From the NCBI GenBank assembly GCA_016872515.1, contig VGZR01000001.1, positions 1 to 64,000 on the forward strand: a DNA stretch of 64,000 bases. Direction: 5' to 3'. The position numbers and the translations under genes were made by a program. Under the pieces are notes generated by a model that saw only the letters and a list, made by a program, of their open reading frames with translations, was not told the DNA's origin and did no database searches. How positions within the stretch are numbered: position 1 is the first letter of the stretch; each line of letters starts with the position of its first letter. Of the stretch, positions 50,112 to 58,712 are shown piece by piece. This DNA is from SAR202 cluster bacterium. GTDB taxonomy: Bacteria; Chloroflexota; Dehalococcoidia; Lucifugimonadales; VGZR01.

Positions 50112-52462
50112 AGCGCGCCGCTGAGCAGGACATCGTCGTCGCCGAACTGCGGAGCGAAGTCCAGGAACACCGTGCTCTAGCCGAGATGGGGCGGGCCGTC
50201 GCGACCGCCCAGGAACCAGCGGAGGCCTACGCCTCTGTGGCCAGTCAGCTTGTGCACCTTCTCTCGGTGGACTCGCTTCACCTGGTGCTGATAGACGAGG
50301 CCGAAGGGATGGCGACCGTCGAGTACGTCTTTGGACGTGCCATCGAGGGCTGGGAATCCGGACGCCGTTTCGGCATCGCGGGCACAGCTTTCGAGCCCGT
50401 TGTCCGAGACCGCACGCACTTCCATGCCGCTGCCGAGTCCAGCAGGCACCTGACCGAGCAGCATCCCGTGTTGACCTTCGCCGCAGCCTCCGGTATCGCC
50501 TCGATGCTGGTCTTGCCCTTGGTCTTCAGAGGCCACGCCGTCGCTGCGATGGCCGTGGGCTCGGCCAAGCCCTATGCCTACCAGCGGCGCGACCAAGAGC
50601 TAGCCGAACGGGCAGGTGGACTGCTAGCTGGCGCGGTGGCTCACGCGCAACGGATGGTTACCCTCCGCAAGGCTTCGGAGACGGAAGCGGCTCTCAGCCA
50701 GCTTGCCTCCTCTTTGGGTTCGACCCTGGATATGAACGAGCTGTTCCTACGGCTTGTCGATGGGCTGGCGAAGCTGGTCAAGTATGACCGGCTGGTCGTG
50801 AACGACATAGATGCCGAAAAGGGCGAGTTGGTCCGTGTGTTCGTGGCAGGTGCAGGCATCACGGGCGCTACATTGGGTGGACGTCAGCCCATCGCTGGGA
50901 GCACCGTCGTGGAGGTGATGCGAACGCGTTCCACCGTGCTCGTTTCCGGGCTGCCTGACGACGAGATAAAGCGCCGCTTCCCCTCGGCTGCCCCCGCGGT
51001 GGACATCGGGCTCAGAGCGTTCATGACGGCCCCGCTGATCGTTGATGGAAATGTGGTCGCGACGCTTCATCTGTTCTCGGAGCAATCCCAGGGCTATGCG
51101 GAGCGAGACGCTGCGTTGCTGAGGCGCGCCGCTGGCCTGCTCTCGTCCGTCATCGCCGCTGCCAAGGCCCATGCAACAGCTCTTCAGGTCGCTGCCAACT
51201 CGGCGAACCAGGCGGCGGCCATAGCCGAAGACCCGATGGCGGAGATAGGCCGCGTTGTTTGGTCAGCGCCAGACCTGGAGACGATGTACGAAGAAGTAGG
51301 ACAGCAGTTGCGGAAGATGGTGCCCTTCGACCGGTTCTCCGTCTGGGCGGTGGACATGGAACGAGGCGCCCTAGTCAACATCTACGCTGCGGGCGTCGAG
51401 GGCCGTCAACTCAAACGGGGAGAGTCGCTTTCTCTCATGCGCTCACAGGCGGAGATTGGGCTGGGAGGAGGCGGACGGAATGGCCAACGGAATGGAGGCG
51501 AGCAGACCGCCGAGCGCTTGTCCTATCTGGCGAAGGGCATCGCGGGAGGCCTCTCCGGCCTCATCCTGGTGCCCCTGCTGTATGGGAACGAGGGCGTCGG
51601 CATGCTCACCCTCGGCACGCGGATCCAGGGGTCGTTCACACCGGAGCACGAGACCATCGCGGAAAGAGTGGGGCAGTTAGTCGCCGCACGGGTGGGCCTA
51701 GAGCAACTCAACGAGCGGAGAGGTCAGACGGCGCAGCGGCTCCAAGAACAGGTAGAGCGGCTGGGCACAGAGGTTGTGGAGCGGACGCGAGAGCTGGATG
51801 CGGTCAGGGCCGAACTGGACTCGCTGAGGGCCGCGGTTCATAAAGACCTACGGTCGTCGCTCACCACCATCGAGGGCGCCAGTCAGGCCGTCCTGGACCC
51901 ACTCTCCGAGGGAAAGGGGAGCGAAGGGCGGGTGCAACTGCTGCGTGTCCGTGCGGCGTCCAAGACCATCGCCCAACAGCTCGATGCCCTCATGCAGATG
52001 TCGGACGTCTCGAGCAGGCCTCTCCAGCGGAGACAGACCGACTTGACTATCCTGGCCAAGGCGTCGGCGCGTAAACTGCGGCAGACGGAGCAAGACCGCC
52101 ATATCACCTTGTCGGTTGAACAAGGACTGACCGCCGACAGCGACCCCGACCTCCTCGAGGTCATGCTGGACCACCTCATGGCGCAGGCGTGGAAGCGGGC
52201 CATGAAGGCGCAGAAACCGAAGGTGCAGCTCAGGGCTGCGGAGCAGGGCGGAAAGCTCGTGTTCTCTCTCAAGGACAATGGCGAAGGTATGTCTCCGAAG
52301 GCAGCCAAGACGATGTTTGAGGCGGGCCAAGCGGTTTCTGTGGCGACGCCGGACGACGAACTCGCCGCCGCGCTGGTGAAGCGTGTCGTGGACAGGCATG
52401 GCGGCCGCGTCTGGGCCGAGAGCGAGCCGGGCAAGGGTACGACGGTCTATTTCAGCCTCTAG
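50069..52462 (+). CDS. multi-GAF histidine kinase-like protein
   Basis: 797 residues, no membrane helix. Three GAF-like domains (about 35-190, 205-365, 390-550), a coiled coil, and a C-terminal kinase. The H-box reads A-V-H-K-D-L-R-S-S-L with His591. The N-box reads L-D-H-L-M-A-Q-A-W-K, so the Mg-ATP Asn is Gln706. The D-box D-N-G-E-G-M and the H-G-G-R-V-W-A-E-S-E-P-G-K-G-T region are intact. No response regulator is adjacent. Because of the N-box change, kinase activity needs testing. Probably works with the upstream membrane GAF protein. Confidence 0.8.
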   Translation: MAGVPKEAAAMDDLKRAAEQDIVVAELRSEVQEHRALAEMGRAVATAQEPAEAYASVASQLVHLLSVDSLHLVLIDEAEGMATVEYVFGRAIEGWESGRRFGIAGTAFEPVVRDRTHFHAAAESSRHLTEQHPVLTFAAASGIASMLVLPLVFRGHAVAAMAVGSAKPYAYQRRDQELAERAGGLLAGAVAHAQRMVTLRKASETEAALSQLASSLGSTLDMNELFLRLVDGLAKLVKYDRLVVNDIDAEKGELVRVFVAGAGITGATLGGRQPIAGSTVVEVMRTRSTVLVSGLPDDEIKRRFPSAAPAVDIGLRAFMTAPLIVDGNVVATLHLFSEQSQGYAERDAALLRRAAGLLSSVIAAAKAHATALQVAANSANQAAAIAEDPMAEIGRVVWSAPDLETMYEEVGQQLRKMVPFDRFSVWAVDMERGALVNIYAAGVEGRQLKRGESLSLMRSQAEIGLGGGGRNGQRNGGEQTAERLSYLAKGIAGGLSGLILVPLLYGNEGVGMLTLGTRIQGSFTPEHETIAERVGQLVAARVGLEQLNERRGQTAQRLQEQVERLGTEVVERTRELDAVRAELDSLRAAVHKDLRSSLTTIEGASQAVLDPLSEGKGSEGRVQLLRVRAASKTIAQQLDALMQMSDVSSRPLQRRQTDLTILAKASARKLRQTEQDRHITLSVEQGLTADSDPDLLEVMLDHLMAQAWKRAMKAQKPKVQLRAAEQGGKLVFSLKDNGEGMSPKAAKTMFEAGQAVSVATPDDELAAALVKRVVDRHGGRVWAESEPGKGTTVYFSL

Positions 52463-52488
52463 CTGCCCGCTCTCTTGGGAGAGGCCGG

Positions 52489-53673
52489 CTACGTAGCGAT
52501 GATGGCTTTGATGCGGTCGGCGATAATGTCCTCGTCGCCCTCCCGCACCGTCTGCATCCGGATGATGAAGGAGTCGTCTCCAGAGTCCAAACGTCCCCGA
52601 TGCCCGCCGGGGTTCCCTGCGAACTGGCGCACCCAAATCTTGGGCTTACCCTCCTTCAGCTTGCGGACAACGTCTTGGGCCGTCATCTTGGCTGCCTGGG
52701 GGTCAACGACGACCCGCAACCCTTCCATCAGGCCCTGCTCGGGGAACCGCACCAGCGTAACGCCAGGGAGGCCGCTGAGCTTGGTGTGGATGGGCGCCAG
52801 CCGCCGCTCGTAGCCGTGGATGCGCGCCTCATGGTCCATCGTCAGCCACTCGCGCAGCGCCACGTAGGTCGCGACGACGGACTGCCGGTCGAGCTTCATG
52901 GGCCGTCCGAAGGCACGTATCTTCTTGGCCTCGAACCCGATGAAGCTGTTGTCTCTGGCCGCCTGTACGAGTTCCTTCTTGCCCACCAGGATGCCGGAGG
53001 AGTTGAGTGCTCCGAAGTACTTGGCGCCATAGGCCACAAGGTCGGCACCCATCTGCGCCCACTTGCTGAGCCTTTCGGTGGGATACACCTGCCCAGCCGC
53101 ATCCACCACAACGGGTAGTCCGCGGGCATGGGCGATGCGGATGACGTCGCGGATGTGCACGGAGTCGGTACGTTTGTCCGGGTCGTCGTAGAGGCCGCCG
53201 GCCAGGTAATGGATGCCTGCCGTGCGAGGGCCGATGGCCGCCTCGATGTGCTCAGGCCGAGTACCGCCCGCCTCGCCGACCTGGACGAGCTTGCCTCCGG
53301 GTATCTCCAACGCGCGGTCGTAGATGACCCGCAGCTGCCGCTGGATGACAAACTCGTTGGGCATGCCCGTCGTGTCGGGAAGCTGCTCGATCCTCTTCAC
53401 GTCGGTGCCGGTCATGCAGGCGGCGGCCCCGACCGCCAGCGCCGCGGCGGCTCCGGAGGTGACCAGCGCCGCCTCGACGCCCAGCATCTTGGCGATGCGG
53501 TTACCCACGGTGTCCATCAGCTCGGACATCTCGACGTAGTCGCTCAGGGAGTCCTCCATCGCTGCGCGCACCGTCGGCGACGGGGTGTTCCCGCCGATAG
53601 CCGTCGGGTGGCCAAGGGCGTTGATGACGGGCGTGATACCCAACTCCTCGTAGATGCGCCCGGTCTTTCTCAT
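52489..53673 (-). CDS. SelA-like (DgaE-type) PLP-dependent enzyme, second copy
   Basis: 394 residues, fold-type I PLP enzyme distantly related to the 22180 gene. Motifs: T-S-G-A-A-A-A-L-A, V-V-D-A-A-G-Q-V-Y-P, and the probable Lys in A-Y-G-A-K-Y-F-G-A-L-N-S-S-G-I. As in the other copy, the true-SelA tRNA-binding N-terminal domain is absent. Start at ATG 53673 after AGGTGGAAG. It follows an LLM oxidoreductase gene by 11 bases, in one operon. Confidence 0.82.
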   Translation of the reverse strand: MRKTGRIYEELGITPVINALGHPTAIGGNTPSPTVRAAMEDSLSDYVEMSELMDTVGNRIAKMLGVEAALVTSGAAAALAVGAAACMTGTDVKRIEQLPDTTGMPNEFVIQRQLRVIYDRALEIPGGKLVQVGEAGGTRPEHIEAAIGPRTAGIHYLAGGLYDDPDKRTDSVHIRDVIRIAHARGLPVVVDAAGQVYPTERLSKWAQMGADLVAYGAKYFGALNSSGILVGKKELVQAARDNSFIGFEAKKIRAFGRPMKLDRQSVVATYVALREWLTMDHEARIHGYERRLAPIHTKLSGLPGVTLVRFPEQGLMEGLRVVVDPQAAKMTAQDVVRKLKEGKPKIWVRQFAGNPGGHRGRLDSGDDSFIIRMQTVREGDEDIIADRIKAIIAT

Positions 53674-53684
53674 GCTTCCACCTC

Positions 53685-54677
53685 TCACTCCCCGAATGCG
53701 TTGATGGTGCGGATATAGGACGCCTTCACATCGTCCACCGCGAACGGCGCGACGACGGGGAGCTGCAGCCCCAGACCACGCCGCCGTTCAATCTCGGCGC
53801 GGCAGTGCTCCGCCGTGCCCACGACGGCCACCTCGTCCTGCATGGCCTTGGTGATGGCCTTGGCCGCGGCGTCGGTATCGCCGCGGGCAGCGGCCTGCTC
53901 CGCAGCCTCCATCTCGGCGCCAAAGCCGCAGGCGGCGAAGAAGTCACGGTAGTACGAGTACGACGCATAGGAGGCTATCTGGCGCTGGAGGGCTTTGCGC
54001 GCCGCCGCCTCGTCGGGGCCGACGGCGACGCGGACGTAGCCCGCGATGTCCACCGCCGAGGAGTCGCGTCCGGCGGCGCGAGCGGCGTCGTGGACCTGTT
54101 GTACGGCTTTTGGCAGGTAGCTGGCGGCTGTCCAGTTCAGCAGGACGCCATCGGCCACTTCTGCTGACAGCGTGACCATGCGCGGGCCGAGGGCGGCGAT
54201 GTAGATGGGCACGGACATGCCTTGGACAGCTCGGCCCAGCCTTGCCTCCTGGACGGAGAACTCGCGGCCCTGGAAGGTGACGCTCTCGCCGCGGAGAAGA
54301 CCGCGTGCGATGGCCACCGTCTCACGCATCCTGCCGACGGGCCTGGCGAATGGCACGCCGTGCGTCTGCACCGTGGTCCCCTCATGACCGGTGCCTAGGC
54401 CCAAGATGAACCTGTTCCCCGAGGCGCCTGCCAACCCCGCCGCCGACATCGCCGTGAGGGTAGGCGTACGGTGAAAGATGGGCAGGATGCCGGTGGCTAG
54501 CTTTACATTCGAGGTGGCGCAGGCGAAGGTGGCCAATAGGGTCAGTGCATCGCGGCCTCCGCCTTCGGGCACCCAGACGTACTCAAAACCGCGCCGCTCG
54601 GCCAGCGCCGCCAGCTCCGCGAGGTCTTTGACGCTCAAACGCGAGTCGTTTTCGAGGCGGACACCAAGTCGGGGCAC
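53685..54677 (-). CDS. LLM-class (luciferase-like, F420- or FMN-dependent) oxidoreductase
   Basis: 330 residues. Luciferase-like TIM barrel: R-G-F-E-Y-V-W-V-P-E-G, K-L-A-T-G-I-L-P-I-F-H-R-T-P, G-N-R-F-I-L-G-L-G-T-G-H, and P-I-Y-I-A-A-L-G-P-R-M-V. Start placed at GTG 54677 with AAGGAG ahead; the frame stays open far upstream through the divergent promoter region, which is not real coding. Family members are F420-dependent dehydrogenases or FMN-dependent monooxygenases. The linked SelA-like gene suggests an oxidise-then-cleave pathway. Confidence 0.87.
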   Translation of the reverse strand: MPRLGVRLENDSRLSVKDLAELAALAERRGFEYVWVPEGGGRDALTLLATFACATSNVKLATGILPIFHRTPTLTAMSAAGLAGASGNRFILGLGTGHEGTTVQTHGVPFARPVGRMRETVAIARGLLRGESVTFQGREFSVQEARLGRAVQGMSVPIYIAALGPRMVTLSAEVADGVLLNWTAASYLPKAVQQVHDAARAAGRDSSAVDIAGYVRVAVGPDEAAARKALQRQIASYASYSYYRDFFAACGFGAEMEAAEQAAARGDTDAAAKAITKAMQDEVAVVGTAEHCRAEIERRRGLGLQLPVVAPFAVDDVKASYIRTINAFGE

Positions 54678-54768
54678 CGGCAACTCCTTAGAAAAGCTGC
54701 GGCCTATTGTGTCGTCGCATGTTGAGGGTGTCAACCTAACGAGGGCAAGGGAGCCGGGAGAGGATTGG

Positions 54769-54774
54769 TATAAT
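54769..54774 (+). promoter_or_regulatory. putative -10 box of the SDR pair
   Basis: Perfect TATAAT, 32 bases before GTG 54807; the -35 is unclear. Confidence 0.4.
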
Positions 54775-54806
54775 CCACGACAGATTGGAAAGTAGAGGAG
54801 GAATAC

Positions 54807-55577
54807 GTGCGCCTCAAGGGTAAGGTCGCCATCATCACCGGTGCGGCGGCCGGCGTGCCCGGTGAGATGATGGGCATCGGTGGCGCCGCTGCCTGGCTGT
54901 TCGTGCGCGAAGGCGCCACGGTGGTCATCGGAGACATCAACGAAAAACAGGGTCGGCGCACCGTTGCCAAGCTGCGCGAAAGCGGCGGCGAGGCCCTCTT
55001 TCAACACCTGGACGTCACCAGCGAACAAGGATGGCAGGGCGTCGTCAGGGAGACGGCGTCGCGGTATGGCAAGCTGGATATCTTGGTCAACAACGCGGGC
55101 ATCGGCATCCTGGCGACCGTCGAGGAGACGACGGTCGAGCTTTGGGATGCCCATATGAACGTGCACGCCAGAGGGGCGTTCCTCGGGACGAAGTATGCTA
55201 TCCCCGAGGTGCGGAAGGCCGGTGGCGGCTCAATCGTCAACGTGTCGTCCATCCACGGCATCACGGGCAGCCCGACCTTGGCCGCGTACCATGCGGCGAA
55301 GGGCGCGGTCCGCATCTTCACCAAGGCGGCGGCCATCCAGTATGCCAAGGATAAGATACGGGTCAACTCCGTACACCCCGGCTACACGATGACCCCCATG
55401 ACCGAGCCTGGCTTCTCCATCCCTGACGTCATGAAGGCTGTCATGGGCCGCATCCCTCTGGGCCGCCTAGCTAAGCCGGAGGAGATTGCCGCCGGGATTC
55501 TCTACCTTGCCTCAGACGAGTCTTCGTACGTGACGGGCGCCGAGTTGGTCATAGACGGTGGGGTTACAGCTCAGTGA
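54807..55577 (+). CDS. short-chain dehydrogenase/reductase, copy 1
   Basis: 256 residues, GTG start after GAGGAGG. Rossmann SDR with N-N-A-G, S-S-I-H-G, and catalytic Y-H-A-A-K. The glycine-rich coenzyme loop is unusual: T-G-A-A-A-G-V-P-G-E-M-M-G-I-G-G-A contains about seven extra residues compared with T-G-A-x-x-G-I-G. The next gene shares this. Asp in I-G-D-I-N suggests NAD preference. First of a tandem pair leading into an amidohydrolase. Confidence 0.9.
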   Translation: MRLKGKVAIITGAAAGVPGEMMGIGGAAAWLFVREGATVVIGDINEKQGRRTVAKLRESGGEALFQHLDVTSEQGWQGVVRETASRYGKLDILVNNAGIGILATVEETTVELWDAHMNVHARGAFLGTKYAIPEVRKAGGGSIVNVSSIHGITGSPTLAAYHAAKGAVRIFTKAAAIQYAKDKIRVNSVHPGYTMTPMTEPGFSIPDVMKAVMGRIPLGRLAKPEEIAAGILYLASDESSYVTGAELVIDGGVTAQ

Positions 55578-55608
55578 TGCTGGATACTCTGAGTCCTGGA
55601 GAGACAAG

Positions 55609-56385
55609 ATGCGTTTGAAAGGCAAGGTCGCGCTCATCACTGGCGCCGCCACCGGCGAACGCGACGGCCTGAAAGGCATCGGCGGCGCGTCGGCATGGCT
55701 GTTCGCTCGTGAGGGAGCGAAGGTCGTCGTCACCGACATCAATGACGAGATGGGAAGGCGGACGGTAAAGCAGCTGACAGACGATGGCCACAACGCGATG
55801 TACGTCCACCTCGACGTCACTGGTGAGGACGAATGGCGCCGCGCCACCATCGCGACGGTGTCGAAGTACGGGCGGCTGGATGTCCTGGTGAACTGCGCCG
55901 GAGACTCGGCGGGCTCGGAGTTCCCCGTAGAGACCACGACGCTGCAGGCCTGGAACAGGATGATGGACATCAACGCCAAGGGCACGTTATTGGGTATGAA
56001 GCACGCCATCCCTGAGATGCGCAAGGTTGGGGGCGGCTCCATCGTGAACATCTCCTCGATGCACGGCATCGTCGGCACCTTCACCGTGACGGCGTACCAG
56101 GCCGCCAAGGGCGCCGTGCGTATCCTCAGCAAGGCTGCGGCCATCCAGTACGCGAAGGACAACATCCGGGTGAACTCTGTACACCCCGGATTCACCGTCA
56201 CGCCACTGACGGCATCCATGTTCACGAAGCCGGACATCCATGCCGACCGAGTCAAAGGCGTGCCGATGGGCCGGATGGCGAAGGCCGAGGAGATCGCCTA
56301 CTGCGTCCTGTACCTCGCCTCCGACGAGTCGTCATACGTGACGGGCGCTGAGCTGGTCGTGGACGGCGGCGTCATCGCCCAGTAG
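55609..56385 (+). CDS. short-chain dehydrogenase/reductase, copy 2
   Basis: 258 residues, start ATG 55609 after GGAGAG. Tandem paralogue of the preceding gene, similar along its whole length. Catalytic N-I-S-S-M-H-G and Y-Q-A-A-K. The same extended coenzyme loop appears as T-G-A-A-T-G-E-R-D-G-L-K-G-I-G-G-A. N-C-A-G replaces N-N-A-G. Probably a sequential oxidation of related alcohols with copy 1. Confidence 0.9.
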   Translation: MRLKGKVALITGAATGERDGLKGIGGASAWLFAREGAKVVVTDINDEMGRRTVKQLTDDGHNAMYVHLDVTGEDEWRRATIATVSKYGRLDVLVNCAGDSAGSEFPVETTTLQAWNRMMDINAKGTLLGMKHAIPEMRKVGGGSIVNISSMHGIVGTFTVTAYQAAKGAVRILSKAAAIQYAKDNIRVNSVHPGFTVTPLTASMFTKPDIHADRVKGVPMGRMAKAEEIAYCVLYLASDESSYVTGAELVVDGGVIAQ

Positions 56386-56403
56386 CCGGACGAGTCACAT
56401 CTC

Positions 56404-57261
56404 ATGCTGAAAACACCGGTCATAGATTTCCACACGCATATCTTCCCGCCAGACGTCTGCGCCCACCGTGAGCGCTACCTGGAGCGGGACGCGACCCTGC
56501 GCGACCTGTACGCCAGCGCCAAGGCAAGGATGACTGGGGCGGACGAACTGCTCCAGGCGATGGACGAAGACAAGGTGGACGTGTCGGTGGCGATGGGCAT
56601 CGGCTGGACGGACCAGGGCCTGGCCCGTGAGTGCAATGACTACATCATCGAGACGGCGCGGAAACACGCGAAACGCATCGTCGGTTTCGCCGGGGTGAAC
56701 CCAGCGTGGGGCGATGCTGCGGCCGTGGAGGCGGAGCGGTGCGCTGCCGCCGGGCTGCGCGGCATCGGCGAGCTCCACCCCGACACGCAGGGATTCGATA
56801 TCACCAACCAGGCGGACATGGCCCTGCTCATGGAGGCCGCGCGGCACCACAAGCTGCTGGTGACACTGCACTCGTCGGAGCCGGTGGGCCACGCCTATGC
56901 GGGCAAGGGCAAGACGACGCCGGAGCGCGTCATGCGCTTCGTCGCCAACTTCCCCGACATTACCTCGATCCTAGCGCACTGGGGCGGTGGGCTGCCCTTC
57001 TACAACCTCATGCCCGAGGTGCGCACGACGCTGGCGAACGTGTACTTCGACACGGCGGCATCGCCGTTCCTCTACGACACCAGGGTGTTCGACACAGCGG
57101 CCATCCTGGTTGGCGCGGGAAGGGTACTGGTGGGCAGCGACTATCCACTGCTGCGCCACGGGCGACTGCGGGCGCAGGTCGAGACGTCCAAACTGACTCC
57201 TGCGGAGCGGGAAGCGCTCCTTGGTGGCAACGCGGCGGCGCTGCTAGGGCTGCGCCGCTAG
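56404..57261 (+). CDS. TIM-barrel amidohydrolase (amidohydrolase 2 / ACMSD-like)
   Basis: 285 residues. Metal ligands: V-I-D-F-H-T-H-I-F (His10, His12), L-H-S-S-E, I-L-A-H-W-G-G-G, and the final Asp in V-G-S-D-Y-P. The family includes decarboxylases and hydrolases acting on ring-cleavage products. It follows two SDRs by 18 bases, so it likely completes that route. Its end overlaps the convergent zinc-ribbon gene by 18 bases. Confidence 0.87.
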   Translation: MLKTPVIDFHTHIFPPDVCAHRERYLERDATLRDLYASAKARMTGADELLQAMDEDKVDVSVAMGIGWTDQGLARECNDYIIETARKHAKRIVGFAGVNPAWGDAAAVEAERCAAAGLRGIGELHPDTQGFDITNQADMALLMEAARHHKLLVTLHSSEPVGHAYAGKGKTTPERVMRFVANFPDITSILAHWGGGLPFYNLMPEVRTTLANVYFDTAASPFLYDTRVFDTAAILVGAGRVLVGSDYPLLRHGRLRAQVETSKLTPAEREALLGGNAAALLGLRR

Positions 57262-57453
57262 CTGTTTCGGCGGGCAGCGCACGTCGGCGTAGGAGCAGAA
57301 GACGCAGCAGTCGCCGCGCTTAGGGCGCAGGACTGCCTTGCAGTTGGCGCAGTCGTAGAAGAACTGGCAGGCATCGGTCGGCATCTCCGTCTTTTGCACG
57401 AAGCTGCACTCAGGACACTTGAGGTTGGCGCTCAGCGCGATACCTGAAGGCAT
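57244..57453 (-). CDS. GDCCVxC-domain zinc-ribbon protein
   Basis: 69 residues with C-P-E-C, a second C, C-A-N-C, and the diagnostic G-D-C-C-V-F-C-S-Y-A-D then C-P-P-K-Q. The family includes versions with selenocysteine in this motif; here all positions are TGC cysteines. The cluster suggests metal or redox binding. It starts seven bases after the FIST gene stop with little RBS, so it is probably translationally coupled. Confidence 0.8.
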   Translation of the reverse strand: MPSGIALSANLKCPECSFVQKTEMPTDACQFFYDCANCKAVLRPKRGDCCVFCSYADVRCPPKQLAAQP

Positions 57454-57460
57454 TTGAGTG

Positions 57461-58651
57461 TTAGATGTCGCGTTTTGGCCGGAAGATGCCGAAGGAACTG
57501 GTGTAGCCGTGGAGGTACGTGGTGCCACTCACCTGGCCGATCTCGCCGTTACAGAAGAAGCCGGTCAGGGGCATGTCGCTGATCTTGGCGTGGAACATGT
57601 AAGTGTCGTGGTCAGGCCGCCCGTAAAGGTACGCCCCTCTGCCGAGGCACTGGAAGAGCAAGGCGCCCTGGCCGACGCTGTTCCGGCGTGAGGCGGCGTA
57701 ACGGGTGAGCATGACGTCGAGGTCGGCGGCGGACGTGGTGGCATCGCGCAGGTGGAACTGCACGGTCTGGCCCTCCTTGAGGACCTCGCCGACGGCCAGC
57801 GCGCCATGCTCCTGGTCGGCCCCCAGGATATTGCGGATGAGGAAGTCGCCCTGACGGGGGTTGTCGTTCATCTCATCCATGACGATGCCGAGGAACAGGG
57901 ACTGGCGGGCGAGCCGTTGGTCGTCTTCGGGTAGGGTGGAGTAGAGCTCTTGCAGCACCTTGAGCGGCTGCTGGCCGTCCACCTCCAGGAGGTAGTTGGC
58001 ATGGCAGGCGGTGACGTGCATCGGCTGGCCGACGGGACGGCAGCCTTGGGCGACGACGGTGTCCACGGTGATGTTGCCGGAGAGGGCGACGCCGACGGCC
58101 CCTGCGCGGTGGGTGCTGCCACCAAGGAAGAGTGCGTTGCCGCCGGGCTGGTGGGCGCCGCTCGCCAGGCCGCCGATCTTGGCGCTGAGAGGATAGGCGA
58201 AGTCCAGGCCCATCAGCAGGGCCTCGCCCCGGATGCTGAAGGGGTCGGCCACCATCAGGAACACTGGGTCGGCGCTGGCCTGGGCGCCGACCAGAGACTC
58301 CCATTCGGAAGGCGCGGCATCCTCGTCAGGGAGCTTGTCATCCTCTATGTGGAAGGGACTCAGCGTCACGTTTGGTAGAACAGCGGCGGAGACGGCGAAC
58401 GCGGGGCTGCGCTCGACCTCTTGACCCGCGCCGATGACGCCGTCGGCGGAGCAGCCGAGCACAAGACCACCACCCAATGCGTGGTGTAGAAGTTCGGGCG
58501 CGGCGTCGTAACCCGTGGCGTGATGCGGCGACGAAAAGGCGACCACCAGGTCGGGGACCGTGCTGCCTAGCTCCGCCTTGACCGTCGCGGCGCACTCGGC
58601 GACGGCCTCGGTCAGTGTCGCCTTCTCAGATAGCGCCGATGCCCACTTCAT
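57461..58651 (-). CDS. FIST N/C-domain sensory protein
   Basis: 396 residues from ATG 58651, preceded by GGAG. FIST-N region: D-L-V-V-A-F-S-S-P-H-H, L-G-C-S-A-D-G-V-I-G, L-S-A-K-I-G-G-L-A-S-G. FIST-C region includes F-L-I-R-N-I-L-G and the end F-F-C-N-G-E-I-G-Q-V. The FIST domain binds small ligands, probably amino acids, and is usually sensory. Here it stands alone without kinase, in an operon with the GDCCVxC protein. Confidence 0.87.
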   Translation of the reverse strand: MKWASALSEKATLTEAVAECAATVKAELGSTVPDLVVAFSSPHHATGYDAAPELLHHALGGGLVLGCSADGVIGAGQEVERSPAFAVSAAVLPNVTLSPFHIEDDKLPDEDAAPSEWESLVGAQASADPVFLMVADPFSIRGEALLMGLDFAYPLSAKIGGLASGAHQPGGNALFLGGSTHRAGAVGVALSGNITVDTVVAQGCRPVGQPMHVTACHANYLLEVDGQQPLKVLQELYSTLPEDDQRLARQSLFLGIVMDEMNDNPRQGDFLIRNILGADQEHGALAVGEVLKEGQTVQFHLRDATTSAADLDVMLTRYAASRRNSVGQGALLFQCLGRGAYLYGRPDHDTYMFHAKISDMPLTGFFCNGEIGQVSGTTYLHGYTSSFGIFRPKRDI

Positions 58652-58712
58652 CTCATCACTCCGACTTCCACTGCCCGGTACAATGGCAATTCTAGTCGAG
58701 GTGAGGGGACTC

